A DNA stretch of 34,614 nucleotides from Epulopiscium sp. Nele67-Bin004 (GTDB lineage Bacteria; Bacillota_A; Clostridia; Lachnospirales; Cellulosilyticaceae). Where the stretch lies: positions 6,784 to 41,397 of the forward strand of contig LNZQ01000208.1 of NCBI GenBank assembly GCA_002007315.1, given 5' to 3'. Both the position numbers and the translations under genes were made by a program. Shown piece after piece: positions 6,874 to 16,385 of this stretch. The notes below the pieces were generated by a model. The model saw only the letters and a list, made by a program, of their open reading frames with translations, was not told where the DNA came from and searched no databases. Within the stretch, counting starts at the first letter, position 1, and every line of letters begins with the position of its first letter.

Positions 6874-7812
6874 TTATATTAGAGCTAAATTTTTTAAAAC
6901 TGTAATCCACCCTACAATTGTAACTATAGACAAAAGTGAATTTATTACGACTATTTGACCCGCAAGCTCGTCATTTGCATTAACACTTTGTGCCATAGTA
7001 AATGAAGCAACTGCTGTTGGACTTCCAAACATAATCATAAGTGTTGCAAGTGCAGGGCCTGTAAATCCAAGCCATATACTTATTGGAACGAAAATCCCAG
7101 GTATAATTATAAGTTTTCCAAGCACCGCTAACGAAAGCAACTCTTTGTATTTTTTCAAGTTTCCAAACTCAAACGTTGCTCCAAGCGTCATAAGTGCAAC
7201 TGGTGTTGCAATCCCAGCAAGATCAGACAACACTCCTGTAACAAGTACAGGTAGTCTAATTCCTGTTATTGCAAAACAAAATGCAAGTACTGTAGCTATA
7301 ATAAGCGGATTTTTAAGTATTTTCTTTATTAATGTTGCTTTGTTGTAGTCTTTTCCAGCAAAAATATTTAATGCAATTATCGAATATAAATTGAATAGTG
7401 GTATAACAAATGCCGTCACGATAGCAGCTGTTCCCGTATTTTCTGGGCCATACAGCGACGCCATAATCGGTACACCAAACAAAATAAAGTTACTTCTAAA
7501 AATACCTTGGATAACTACACCTTTATCTGTATCTTTTTTTACGATTTTCGGTATAATAGCCATCAACACCAAAAATGCAACAGTAACGCTTGTCATAGAA
7601 AATACAACAAGTTTTGGCGAAAATAAACTATAAAAATCGCTGTTGTAAATGTTCATAAACAACAATATCGGCAAAAATGTGTTAAAACACAGTCCACTTA
7701 ATTGTTTTGCAAACGCCTTATCCATCATTCCTATATGATTTAAAAAATATCCGAGTATCATCATACAAAACAGTGGAAACATAACTGATATAGCAATATA
7801 TAAATTTTCCAT
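6874..7812 (-). CDS. AEC-family (auxin efflux carrier-like) permease
   Basis: A 312-residue integral membrane protein, typical in length for the AEC/Mem_trans family. It has about ten hydrophobic segments in two five-helix halves, beginning LYIAISVMFPLFCMMILGYFL and ending in a hydrophobic stretch near VVINSLLSIVTIVGWITVL. A conserved-looking MTLGATFEFG segment lies around residues 208-217. Bacterial members export or import organic acids and amino-acid-related anions such as malate; the substrate cannot be told here. RBS GGGGGAGG lies upstream of ATG 7812. It is followed by its own terminator. The glycosyltransferase-esterase gene upstream is on the same strand, about 65 bp away, and could share a transcript. 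Confidence 0.9.
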   Translation of the reverse strand: MENLYIAISVMFPLFCMMILGYFLNHIGMMDKAFAKQLSGLCFNTFLPILLFMNIYNSDFYSLFSPKLVVFSMTSVTVAFLVLMAIIPKIVKKDTDKGVVIQGIFRSNFILFGVPIMASLYGPENTGTAAIVTAFVIPLFNLYSIIALNIFAGKDYNKATLIKKILKNPLIIATVLAFCFAITGIRLPVLVTGVLSDLAGIATPVALMTLGATFEFGNLKKYKELLSLAVLGKLIIIPGIFVPISIWLGFTGPALATLMIMFGSPTAVASFTMAQSVNANDELAGQIVVINSLLSIVTIVGWITVLKNLALI

Positions 7813-7876
7813 ACAACCTCCCCCTCTAAGTATTATTATACCATAAAACGGGAGGTTTGTACGCCCCTAACCTACA

Positions 7877-10072
7877 TTATTTGTTCGTATAATTTTTTAG
7901 TGCATAGCTATACGCTGTCATAACACCGTTTATCGCTCGCCTTGACACTTCTGCATTCGGCTTGGATATGTCAAAACCGTGATAACAACCGTCATACACA
8001 TCACATCTTGCTACTATATTTTCAACTTGAAGCTTTTTTGTATAATTTATCGTGTCTTCATAAAAAGGGTCTTCGCTACCAATAAAAGTATACATCGGTG
8101 GCAAGTTTGAAAAATCGCTTGCATTTAAAGGCGAAGCATACGCAGGCACGTCATCTAAGTTGTATAAATCGCCTAAATATAGTTTCCATGCTATTTCATT
8201 TCGGTATACGTCCCACAAAAACTGCTTGTGTGTGTTATTGTCTGGGATATTTTTGTGGTTAATCATTGGATATAACGGCATTTGAAACTTTATTTCCACT
8301 TTGGCTTTATCTCTAGCATACATGCATAGTGCAACAGCAAGTCCACCACCTGCACTAACTCCTCCAACAACAAATCCATCTTCTTTTATTCCCAATATGT
8401 CAGCGTGTTCTTTCATCCAAACTAACGTGTCATAACATTCATGTAGTGCCGTTGGATATGGTTCATCAACAGACAGCGTATAATCTGGGGCAATAACTAA
8501 AGTGTTTGTTTCGGTCACAAATTTTTCGATCAAATGTTCTTCACTAGTGAGCGACGTCATCGCATATCCGCCACCGTGTAGCCACAAAAGTCCTGTTGCA
8601 TCTTGAACTGTTTCCCGTGTTCGATACACATACACTGGTATAACTTTAGTTTCGGTCATAATATATTGCTTGATTTTTATGAAATTCTTTTTGATTATGC
8701 TAGGCATGTTTTGAGAAGTTCGGCTACGTTTGCTAAGTTTTTTTAGGCTCTCCACGTCATCAAAACTCGCCATAAAATCACTAACTATACCGACTGTGCG
8801 TAATTCTTTAAGTATATATTTTATGTTGTGTTGTTTGTGAATAAAATTGTAAAGTTTATCGTTGTCTACTTCGTTTCGCATTTCAAATGCAAAATTTCGA
8901 GCTGTTTCTTTATATAGAGGGTTGTTGTATAAGTCGTCAAATTTTTCAGCCAAATTGTCTATCGTGATTTTATTTATGTTGATACCTTTAGGTCCAAGTT
9001 GCAGTTTGCTAATCCACTCATTCCACATCGGTTGGTCAACTGTGTGAGGAATAGCCATCGTTGCACAAGCAGACGAAATAGCAGAATGCGTCGTTCCAGC
9101 TCCACCGTGATGCACCACCGCATACATTTTGGGCAATATATAATCGTACGGGATAGATGATACGAACAGAGTTGTTTCCTTATTATATCTGTCTGGCTCT
9201 ACAAGTCCACCGCCAGAAATATTTATTATCGCAGGTATGTTGCACTTTTTTAACGCCTCAAGAACTATAACTGTGTTGCGTTTAGGGTCAGTGTTTAACA
9301 TGCTGCCAAAAGTTATAAACATAATTTTGTCATGCTTTTGAAGAAACTGCTCAAGCTCGGGAGGGGCTACCCAGCCTGTAGTTTTATCACGCTCCAAAAA
9401 TCCGCTTACACATACATTATCGCCAAACTCTTGGACTAATATACACTTTGAAACAGGATAAATTATTTTAATATTTTTTAGTGCATGAAGAAGTTTATCT
9501 GAGCAGTCTTCTCCTTTAAAATAGAAATCGTACACTGGTTTTATCGACGAAACCATTGCGTTATTTGCGACGTAATAAGTACTTCTGTTTAATATTGTAC
9601 CAAAGTCTTTATTCACCCCAACAGTAGCTGTTCCCTCAACTTCGTGCACAACGCAAGGCACAGGCGACAACATTATCACTTGCTTTTTCGTGTGTATGTG
9701 CCACGGTATCGCATAAATCGCCTTTGGGTGAAAAATAATGCAATCGGGATTAACAGCGTCCACGATTTCTTTTTGTTTATGAATTAAATCTATTCTAATA
9801 GCGGTAGAATTTTTTGTCATATTGGCAATTGCTTTTGCTTTTGTTATAGCTTTCGTGCCACTCATAGCCTGCTTTGCATCGTCACTCTCAACAAGGTCTA
9901 AAAACTCACTACCAAGCGAAAAAAATTCAAAGTTTTCTTCCTTGGCAAAATGTTTGTATTGCTCTGGAAAAGCACAAACAACGTCGTCCCCCCGCTCCCT
10001 AAGCACGTTCCCCACAGCCAAAAACGGCTCACAATCGCCTCTAGTCCCGATTGATAACAGTAAAACTTTCAT
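7877..10072 (-). CDS. Glycosyltransferase (GT1-like) fused to HSL-family esterase
   Basis: A 731-residue two-enzyme protein. Residues 1-430 form a GT-B glycosyltransferase of the UDP-glucuronosyl/sterol glucosyltransferase type: start MKVLLLSIGTRGDCEPFLAVG, and the nucleotide-sugar signature HHGGAGTTHSA at 321-331 followed by QPMWNEW at 347-353. Residues 470-731 form an alpha/beta hydrolase of the hormone-sensitive-lipase family: oxyanion motif HGGG 499-502, nucleophile Ser573 in GVSAG, acid Asp668 in GSEDP, and His698 in CYHGFD. All catalytic residues are present. The two domains are joined by a Lys/Ser-rich linker near 440-470 in one continuous frame. The likely role is adding a sugar to a hydrophobic acceptor and cleaving or transferring an acyl group on the same or a related molecule (glycolipid, macrolide or polyketide). 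AGGAGG precedes ATG 10072. Confidence 0.88.
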   Translation of the reverse strand: MKVLLLSIGTRGDCEPFLAVGNVLRERGDDVVCAFPEQYKHFAKEENFEFFSLGSEFLDLVESDDAKQAMSGTKAITKAKAIANMTKNSTAIRIDLIHKQKEIVDAVNPDCIIFHPKAIYAIPWHIHTKKQVIMLSPVPCVVHEVEGTATVGVNKDFGTILNRSTYYVANNAMVSSIKPVYDFYFKGEDCSDKLLHALKNIKIIYPVSKCILVQEFGDNVCVSGFLERDKTTGWVAPPELEQFLQKHDKIMFITFGSMLNTDPKRNTVIVLEALKKCNIPAIINISGGGLVEPDRYNKETTLFVSSIPYDYILPKMYAVVHHGGAGTTHSAISSACATMAIPHTVDQPMWNEWISKLQLGPKGININKITIDNLAEKFDDLYNNPLYKETARNFAFEMRNEVDNDKLYNFIHKQHNIKYILKELRTVGIVSDFMASFDDVESLKKLSKRSRTSQNMPSIIKKNFIKIKQYIMTETKVIPVYVYRTRETVQDATGLLWLHGGGYAMTSLTSEEHLIEKFVTETNTLVIAPDYTLSVDEPYPTALHECYDTLVWMKEHADILGIKEDGFVVGGVSAGGGLAVALCMYARDKAKVEIKFQMPLYPMINHKNIPDNNTHKQFLWDVYRNEIAWKLYLGDLYNLDDVPAYASPLNASDFSNLPPMYTFIGSEDPFYEDTINYTKKLQVENIVARCDVYDGCYHGFDISKPNAEVSRRAINGVMTAYSYALKNYTNK

Positions 10073-10151
10073 AATAAATCCTCCTTTTGAAAATGTATAG
10101 TTTTATTATACACTACTTTATCCAATAAGTAGATACAAAAATTTTACAGTT

Positions 10152-10178
10152 TAAAATTGCAAATAATTTGCAATTTTA
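10152..10178. promoter_or_regulatory. Palindromic operator candidate (Zur/Fur-family-like)
   Basis: A perfect inverted repeat with 12-bp arms (left arm TAAAATTGCAAA, 3-bp centre TAA). It ends two bases before the -35 box of the zinc-binding gene pair. AT-rich palindromes with this ATT-G-C-AAT layout resemble Fur/Zur family sites. The genes it precedes are zinc-binding, so a zinc-responsive regulator is the first guess. Confidence 0.5.
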
Positions 10179-10180
10179 TA

Positions 10181-10209
10181 TTGACGCCAAATTTATTTTA
10201 AACTATAAT
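10181..10209 (+). promoter_or_regulatory. Promoter of the zinc-binding protein operon
   Basis: TTGACG (10181-10186), a 17-bp spacer and a perfect TATAAT (10204-10209) form a near-consensus sigma-A promoter. AAAGGAG then precedes ATG 10244. It is the first promoter in the window serving plus-strand genes. Confidence 0.8.
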
Positions 10210-10243
10210 AAGTTAGTAAAAACTTATAAAAGGAGAAAGTATT

Positions 10244-10894
10244 ATGAGAAAAACGCTAATAACTTTAGGTGTGTTTTGTGTTGCAAGTCCAGTTCTTGCA
10301 TCACAACCAACGTTTTCTGTTGTATGTGCAACGCCTGAAGTGTTTGAATGGGCTACAGAAATGACATCAGGAGTTGAACATATTGAAATTTCACTACTTG
10401 TTGACCAATATATAGAACTTGAAGAAACAGAATGGACACCAAGCGAGGAAGCGATTTTGCAACTTCAAAATAGTGACATTTGTATTTATTTAGGCACAGA
10501 AAACGAACAATGGATTTCAGAAACAATTTCTGAAATAACTGAAGTAAAATCGTTAAATTTACTTAATGAATTAAACGGATATTTAGTTGAAACTAGTGAA
10601 AATCACTTTGTGTTTGAAGCTATTACGGACGAATGTAACTCTGATTGTGAGGAACATATTCACCCTGACGACTGTGACCACGAACATATTCATACCGAAG
10701 ATTGCGACCATAGCTATCATATTCATTCGCACGATTGCGACCACGACCACGATACTCATGGCATTATTTTTGAACCACAATTCATAATTGACTCAACGTT
10801 GGCGATAGCTATCTTAATGACAGAGCTTGATATCGCAAATTCTAGTCAATATCAGCTAAATTTTGTTACTTACATGAGTTATCTTGAACAATAA
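10244..10894 (+). CDS. Secreted His/Cys-rich ZnuA-like protein, reduced paralogue
   Basis: A 216-residue protein with a signal peptide (MRKTLITLGVFCVASPVLAS). Residues 22-110 align in pattern with the N-terminal lobe of ZnuA-type zinc receptors and with the next gene: VVCATPEVFEWATEM matches VLCSSYPVYEWASAI, and ICIYLGTENEQWISE matches MLIYIGGETEGWISD. The PHNY zinc ligand motif of that gene is missing. Residues 129-175 are a metal-binding run of His, Asp and Cys (HIHTEDCDHSYHIHSHDCDH). The C-terminal lobe of a full receptor is absent except for a short homologous piece. It therefore looks like a degenerated or specialised copy, perhaps a zinc buffer or chaperone outside the cell. It is co-transcribed with the next gene, whose ATG lies 20 bp after its stop. 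Confidence 0.75.
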   Translation: MRKTLITLGVFCVASPVLASQPTFSVVCATPEVFEWATEMTSGVEHIEISLLVDQYIELEETEWTPSEEAILQLQNSDICIYLGTENEQWISETISEITEVKSLNLLNELNGYLVETSENHFVFEAITDECNSDCEEHIHPDDCDHEHIHTEDCDHSYHIHSHDCDHDHDTHGIIFEPQFIIDSTLAIAILMTELDIANSSQYQLNFVTYMSYLEQ

Positions 10895-10914
10895 ATTTGA
10901 GAGGGGAATTTTTT

Positions 10915-12138
10915 ATGAAATTACAAAAAAAGCTGTTAGCGTGCCTAAGTATGCTAACGTTATCAAGTCAACTTGTTGGGTGTAGCAACTCAATTAGTGC
11001 CGTTCCAACAACGTCTGACGCATTGAAAGTGCTTTGCTCAAGCTATCCTGTATATGAATGGGCAAGCGCAATTGTAGGGGATACGCCTGATGTTGAAGTT
11101 ATGTTGCTTATGAACAACGGGGTTGACCCGCACAATTATCAAGCGACTGCTGACGATATTATTAAAATTCAAACTAGCGATATGCTTATTTATATCGGCG
11201 GCGAAACTGAGGGTTGGATTAGCGATGCATTAGCTAATGCTCCAGATGTAGAAGTTGTTAATTTGATGGAACATTTGGATAGTTTTTTGCTTGAAACTAG
11301 TGACCCTTGTTGTGAAGAAGATCACGTTCACGATGAAGATTGTGACCATTCTCACGACGAACACGAACACGACGACTGTTGCGAAGAAGATCACGTTCAC
11401 ACCGAAGATTACGACCATTCTCACGATGAGCACGAACACGACGACTGTTGCGAAGAAGAACATGTTCACACCGAAGATTGCGACCATTCTCACGACGAAC
11501 ACGAACACGACGACTGTTGCGAAGAAGAGCATATTCACACCGAAGATTGCGACCATGACCATTCAGAAGAAGTGCACGTTCACGGCGAAGACTGCGACCA
11601 CGGTCACGACCACTATTATGACGAACATATCTGGCTTTCTGTTAAACTTGCAATCGAATCTTGCGACATCATCACAGACGCAATTAGCGATTTAGACCCA
11701 GACTCAGCAAAACAATATGCTATCAACTCGGCATCATACGTGTTTGACTTAGAAGAGCTTGACGACAAATTCCAAGCTGTTGTTGACAAATACGACAACA
11801 ATATGCTTATATTTGGCGATAGATTTCCATTTAGATATTTAACAAACGACTATGGCATCAACTACTGTGCGGCGTTCGCAAGTTGTACAACTGACACAGA
11901 AGCATCTTTTGAAACTATAATCGGTTTAGCCGAATCACTAAACAACACATCTGCAAACGCTGTAAACTACATTACACTTGAAGACGTTGCCAAAACTGTT
12001 GTTCAAAGTTCAAACGATACATCAACGCCACTTATTCAATGGAACTCAATAGAAAATATCGACTTTTTAGACCCAGACATAAGCTATATTTTCTTTATGG
12101 AACAAAACTTACAAGCACTTGAAGAAGCATTAAAATAA
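10915..12138 (+). CDS. znuA: Zinc ABC transporter substrate-binding lipoprotein (ZnuA/AdcA-like)
   Basis: ATG 10915 is chosen over the upstream in-frame TTG 10897 because GAGAGGGG (10899-10906) sits 8 bases before it. The 407-residue protein has a lipoprotein signal ending LVGC (Cys23). The ZnuA N-lobe follows, with GVDPHNYQATADDI carrying a zinc-ligand His. Next is a long metal-binding loop (residues 130-240) of four 23-residue repeats of the form DDCCEEDHVHTEDCDHSHDEHEH-like, and then the C-lobe starting EHIWLSVKLAI with a second ligand His. The usual third ligand position is GDRFPFRYL instead of an HxAF motif, a variant I recall from Clostridial members. It captures zinc (or manganese) outside the membrane for an ABC importer. 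No permease or ATPase gene is next to it, so its partners must lie elsewhere. Confidence 0.88.
   Translation: MKLQKKLLACLSMLTLSSQLVGCSNSISAVPTTSDALKVLCSSYPVYEWASAIVGDTPDVEVMLLMNNGVDPHNYQATADDIIKIQTSDMLIYIGGETEGWISDALANAPDVEVVNLMEHLDSFLLETSDPCCEEDHVHDEDCDHSHDEHEHDDCCEEDHVHTEDYDHSHDEHEHDDCCEEEHVHTEDCDHSHDEHEHDDCCEEEHIHTEDCDHDHSEEVHVHGEDCDHGHDHYYDEHIWLSVKLAIESCDIITDAISDLDPDSAKQYAINSASYVFDLEELDDKFQAVVDKYDNNMLIFGDRFPFRYLTNDYGINYCAAFASCTTDTEASFETIIGLAESLNNTSANAVNYITLEDVAKTVVQSSNDTSTPLIQWNSIENIDFLDPDISYIFFMEQNLQALEEALK
11302..11577 (+). repeat. Four tandem 69-bp coding repeats (His/Cys/Asp metal loop)
   Basis: Units start at 11302, 11371, 11440 and 11509, each coding 23 residues with a CCEE-[DE]-H-[VI]-H pattern, then DCDH and His-rich ends. 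A fifth, partial unit (VHGEDCDHGHDH) follows. The two middle units are nearly identical in DNA, indicating recent slippage or duplication. Confidence 0.9.
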
Positions 12139-12145
12139 ACACATT

Positions 12146-12181
12146 AAAAAGGAGATAACCCCATCAGGCTATCTCCTTTTT
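12146..12181. terminator. Bidirectional terminator between znuA-like gene and chemoreceptor
   Basis: AAAAAGGAGATA (12146-12157) pairs perfectly with TATCTCCTTTTT (12170-12181), giving T runs on both strands. It closes two convergent genes. Confidence 0.9.
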
Positions 12182-12182
12182 G

Positions 12183-14165
12183 TTACTTAACTATGAAATT
12201 TTGCATTTGCGTTTGTAAGTTATCTGCTTGTGTTTCAAGCTCTTCACTTATCGCCACATTTTGTTGCGAAATCGCTGCATTGTGTGCAATTTCTGTTGTA
12301 AGCGTTTCGGTATCTTTCATAATTTGTTGCAACGCATCACGTTGTCCCAAAGCATTATCCCTAATCGCCTTAAACATATTTGCTGTATCGCTACTAGCCC
12401 CCATAATTTGTTCCAATGATTTAGTTGTAAGCGACACCATTTTTTCACCAGTTTCTACACTTTCAAGACTAGTATTTATTAACGTGTATATATCTTGAAC
12501 GATTTCCGAAGTTTTAGTTGATAGTTCACGAACTTCAGTTGCTACTATCGTAAATCCTCGTCCTGCTTCTCCTGCTCGTGCAGCCTCAATACTTGCGTTT
12601 AGTGCAAGTAAGTTTGTTTGGCTCGCAATTTCTTCAATAGATTTAATAACTTGTAATATCTCTTGAGTTGACGTGCTAATACTTCCCATCGCCTCAACCA
12701 TTTCGTCTGCAACTTGTTTGCTGTCGTCAGCCTTTTTATTCATATCAGTTATAACACCATAACCTTTGTCTATTGACTCAATGTTATCTATTATATCAGT
12801 TGCAACATTTGTAGTATTATCTTTAAAAGTCATTAATAAAGATGCTTGTACTTCACTTGCACTCGCAAGCTCTTTAGCAGAATGATTTATATCAACCGCT
12901 GCTTGACCAACTCTTATTGTTGAAGCTGTTGTATCTGATAATAAAGCTTTTAGCTTGTCTGATATAGAAATTAAAGAAACTTTTATCGCATTAAATTCCC
13001 CAACATAATCTCCTGTTGGAACTGGTCTAAAGTCACCCTCAGAATAAGTTGTAAGTACTTCTGAAATTTCTCCGATATAACTATTTAAGTTTTTTGAAAC
13101 AACTTGTAATGAATTTGTAAGCATTTCTATTTCCACACTATTTTGAGCTAAGTGAGAAACATCACTTTTCAAGTTACCTTTACTTATTTCAGTTAATACA
13201 TTCGCAACATCTGAAACAGGCGATATATAAGTCGCAACAAATCTACGAATAATTACAAAACTTATAACCATTGATGCTATCATCATAAGTGCACCGATAA
13301 TTATTTGAGTAATTACAGCGTTAATTGTATAGCGGTAAGGATAGTTTGTAATAACTTTCCAACTTGTGTTTCCAACTTCACTGTAAGCTGCATAAACTTT
13401 TGTTCCATAAATATTGTTAGCCATAGCAATTGTGTTTGTCCCTGCTTTTTCTACGTTGCTATAATCAGCTTTATTAGTGTCAAGTAGATTAACAGTTCTT
13501 TGTGTGTTTGGGTGATAATTTTCGTCTGGGTGAATTAAAATATCAAAATCATCACTAACGACAAATGTGTATAACCCATCGCTTTCTTTTAGACCGTCAA
13601 TAAGGTCTTTTAAACTTGAAAGCGTTACGTCCATACCTAAAACAGCACCAACGCCACCAGTTCTATTACTAACTTTTGTCGCAAGTGTTACAACCATATC
13701 ACCTGTCGACGCATCTATATAAGGTTCTGTAATAATTGTGCTATTAGAGTTAACAGCATCTATATACCATGACCTAACAGTTGGGTCAAAACTTGGGTCA
13801 GACCAACCGCTCGAGTGTGCCCACCCCTTAGCTGGAGTTGCAAGATATATGTCTATAACTCCTGCTATATTTTGTTTAGAATTTGAAAAATAACCTTCTA
13901 AATTATTCAAATCTGTGTAACTTTGATTAAATTCAAGCTCTGTTGCAATTGTGTTTATAAAAGCAAGTCTTTCATCCATCCAAGCATCAAATCTAGCATC
14001 AGCTATATCTGTAATCCCAAGCACTCGTGTGTGAGCTTGAGAAATCATAAGCCGTGAAATATCAATACCTTTCCACACTACATTAATAAATACTAAAACA
14101 ATTATTAGGCTGTACACTATCAAATTTATTTTTGATGAAAGTGTGCTCCTTGACTTCATTTGCAT
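12183..14165 (-). CDS. Methyl-accepting chemotaxis protein with dCache sensor (copy 1)
   Basis: A 660-residue transmembrane chemoreceptor. It has TM1 at about residues 13-31, an extracellular double Cache domain (35-280), TM2 at 283-305, HAMP at about 306-360, and a signalling domain with the hairpin tip [20 protein letters not shown]. The ligand pocket shows R131-x-W133-Y134, Y149 and D179, spaced almost as in the amino-acid-binding dCache motif; the tyrosine expected five residues before the Arg is a Phe. An amino-acid ligand is therefore a fair guess. AAGGGG precedes ATG 14165 (an in-frame ATG two codons later is also possible). The neighbouring gene is a full-length paralogue on the same strand, 104 bp upstream, so the pair arose by tandem duplication. 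It signals through CheA/CheW to the flagella or other outputs. Confidence 0.95.
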   Translation of the reverse strand: MQMKSRSTLSSKINLIVYSLIIVLVFINVVWKGIDISRLMISQAHTRVLGITDIADARFDAWMDERLAFINTIATELEFNQSYTDLNNLEGYFSNSKQNIAGVIDIYLATPAKGWAHSSGWSDPSFDPTVRSWYIDAVNSNSTIITEPYIDASTGDMVVTLATKVSNRTGGVGAVLGMDVTLSSLKDLIDGLKESDGLYTFVVSDDFDILIHPDENYHPNTQRTVNLLDTNKADYSNVEKAGTNTIAMANNIYGTKVYAAYSEVGNTSWKVITNYPYRYTINAVITQIIIGALMMIASMVISFVIIRRFVATYISPVSDVANVLTEISKGNLKSDVSHLAQNSVEIEMLTNSLQVVSKNLNSYIGEISEVLTTYSEGDFRPVPTGDYVGEFNAIKVSLISISDKLKALLSDTTASTIRVGQAAVDINHSAKELASASEVQASLLMTFKDNTTNVATDIIDNIESIDKGYGVITDMNKKADDSKQVADEMVEAMGSISTSTQEILQVIKSIEEIASQTNLLALNASIEAARAGEAGRGFTIVATEVRELSTKTSEIVQDIYTLINTSLESVETGEKMVSLTTKSLEQIMGASSDTANMFKAIRDNALGQRDALQQIMKDTETLTTEIAHNAAISQQNVAISEELETQADNLQTQMQNFIVK

Positions 14166-14269
14166 GGCATTTCCCCTTTTCGTAATCTAGTCGAATTAAT
14201 TTGTACTCTGTAAATTTTACGTTATAATTATGAACAAATTATGAACTCAACGTTAAAATACAACTAAAA

Positions 14270-16252
14270 TTACTCTATTATGAAGTGTTCCATTTTTGAC
14301 TCAAGATGACTTGCCTGTGCTGCAAGTTCTTCACTTATAGCTAAGTTCTCTTGAGATATAAATGTGTTTTTACCAATCTCTTTAGCTAATGCGTCAGTAT
14401 CTTCTTCAATATGTTCCAATGCTTCACGTTGTCGCATTGCGTTATCTCTAACTTCTTTTGAAATATTTGCTGTTTTATAACTAGCTTCAATGATTTCTTC
14501 AAGTGCATGAGCAGTTAAATTAACCATTTCTTCGCCCTCTTTAACACTTTCTAAATTCAATTTAATCATTTTGTAAATATTTTTAACAACTTCGGTAGTT
14601 TGAGTTGACAATTCACGTACTTCAGATGCAACAACAGCAAAACCACGACCCGACTCCCCTGCGTGTGCTGCCTCTATAGTAGCGTTTAGTGCAAGTAAGT
14701 TTGTTTGTCTAGCTATTTCTTCAATTGATTCACTAATTTGTTGTATCTCTGACGTTGAAACGCTAATTCTACCCATCGCATCAACCATTTTGTGTGCAAG
14801 TTCTTTACTATTATCTGCTTTTTGTGCCATCTCTTTTACAGTGTTGTAAGACTCTTCTATTGACTCTAAGTTATCTATTACATCGTGAGTAACTTTTGTA
14901 GTATTCTCTTTAAAATTTTCTAACAATGCTGATTGTTCTATCGAAACATTTGCTAAATAAGTTGCCGAATTTGCAATTATTAGCGATGCACCTGCAACGT
15001 CATGTGTTGAGTCCGTAGTGTCTGAAAGCAACGCTTTTAATTTATCACTTATAGAAATTAATGATACTCTTATAGTATCAAACTCTCCCATATAGCTTTG
15101 TTGTGGCACAGGTCTAAAGTCGCCCTCCGCATACGTTCCAAGTATGTCAGATATTTCAGTAATATAACTTGATATATTTTTTTCAACTCGTTCTAGCGAG
15201 TCAACTAGTATTTCCATTTCTTCACTATTTTTAGTAATTCCAGCTATATCAACATGAAAATTACCAGCACTTATTAACAACAACGCATCTGCAATATCAT
15301 GAACAGGCCATATATAAAGTTTTACAAACTTTTGTATAACTATTACACTTATTGCAATAGATACTATCATCATAAACAATCCTATAATAGTTTCAAATAA
15401 CAATGTGTTTGTCGTGTTTTTAGTTGGATAGTTTACGATAATTTTCCAACCTGTTTGTGGAACTCGGTTAAATGCTGCAAACACATTTTCGTTATATATA
15501 TTTTTTGATACAGCCACTGTGTGCTCACCTGCCGAAATTGTAGCACTATAATCTGCTTTTGTATCGTATAAATTCGTTGTTTTTAGTATACTCGGAGTTA
15601 AACTAGAATCAGGGTGCATTATTATGTTGCCATTTGTGTCTATAACAAATGCGTATAACCCGTTATCAGTCACAGTAGCTTGTATGACATCTGCCAAGTT
15701 GTGTAACGATATGTTCATAGCTACAACACCAACTATGTTATCTCTTTCATTAACTACTTTTTTTGCAAATGTTACAACCATTTCATTTAGTGCCGTATCA
15801 AAATACGGTTCTGTAACAATTACTTCATCTGCATCAGTTGCCGCCACATACCAATTTGCACTTGATATATCAAATGTTGCATCTGGTTTCCAATATTCCG
15901 AATGTATCCAGTTGTTATTTATTGAACTAGCCATATACAGAGCCGAAACACCTTCAATATCATTTTTAATATCTACTAAATAATCTTGTAACTTATCCCA
16001 ATCTTTATAGCTTTCATAATACGTTATTTCGTGTGCTAATGAATTTAAAAATGTAGTTTTTTCATTAATCCACGTTTCAAACTTTTGTGCTGAAATATCG
16101 TTGACTGATAACACCATCGTATGTGCTTGTGCCATCATCAGTCGTGATGTATCATACACTTTCCAACCAGTATTGATTACCATTAGAGTAATGATTAGTA
16201 CGTATACTCGGTAACGTAATTTTGTTGCTAATTTAGGCATATTATTTTTCAT
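14270..16252 (-). CDS. Methyl-accepting chemotaxis protein with dCache sensor (copy 2)
   Basis: Same length (660 residues) and domain order as the downstream copy. The cytoplasmic part is well conserved (tip [26 protein letters not shown], and the shared stretches [17 protein letters not shown] and EGDFRPVP). The sensor domain has diverged: at the amino-acid pocket the Arg is replaced (SANWY, A132), W134, Y135 and Y150 remain, and the Asp is Asn (VAMNISL, N180). It should therefore recognise something different from copy 1. A run of seven or more G provides the ribosome binding site before ATG 16252. Confidence 0.95.
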   Translation of the reverse strand: MKNNMPKLATKLRYRVYVLIITLMVINTGWKVYDTSRLMMAQAHTMVLSVNDISAQKFETWINEKTTFLNSLAHEITYYESYKDWDKLQDYLVDIKNDIEGVSALYMASSINNNWIHSEYWKPDATFDISSANWYVAATDADEVIVTEPYFDTALNEMVVTFAKKVVNERDNIVGVVAMNISLHNLADVIQATVTDNGLYAFVIDTNGNIIMHPDSSLTPSILKTTNLYDTKADYSATISAGEHTVAVSKNIYNENVFAAFNRVPQTGWKIIVNYPTKNTTNTLLFETIIGLFMMIVSIAISVIVIQKFVKLYIWPVHDIADALLLISAGNFHVDIAGITKNSEEMEILVDSLERVEKNISSYITEISDILGTYAEGDFRPVPQQSYMGEFDTIRVSLISISDKLKALLSDTTDSTHDVAGASLIIANSATYLANVSIEQSALLENFKENTTKVTHDVIDNLESIEESYNTVKEMAQKADNSKELAHKMVDAMGRISVSTSEIQQISESIEEIARQTNLLALNATIEAAHAGESGRGFAVVASEVRELSTQTTEVVKNIYKMIKLNLESVKEGEEMVNLTAHALEEIIEASYKTANISKEVRDNAMRQREALEHIEEDTDALAKEIGKNTFISQENLAISEELAAQASHLESKMEHFIIE

Positions 16253-16385
16253 GTTAGTGCCCCCCCTGTCCTACTTTTAATATTTAGATTGTACCAAAAC
16301 AATTTAAACGACATATTACGAATTATCGAAATTAATTTTATAAGTCAGTAATTACATGTAATAATCTTCAATATTTCTATCGTTG

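Noticed and set aside
7145..7633. Plus-strand ORFs inside the AEC transporter gene
   Set aside because: Shadows of a well-conserved membrane protein on the minus strand.
10897..10914. TTG start extending the ZnuA-like protein by six residues
   Set aside because: The TTG lies at the ribosome binding site itself; ATG 10915 has the correct spacing and gives a normal lipoprotein signal.
11230..11562. Minus-strand ORF rich in Val, Phe and Met across the zinc loop
   Set aside because: It is the antisense reading of the His/Asp codons; no ribosome site and no independent support.
11302..11577. Regular 69-bp tandem repeats as a CRISPR-like array
   Set aside because: The repeats are contiguous without unique spacers and keep one reading frame coding the metal-binding loop.
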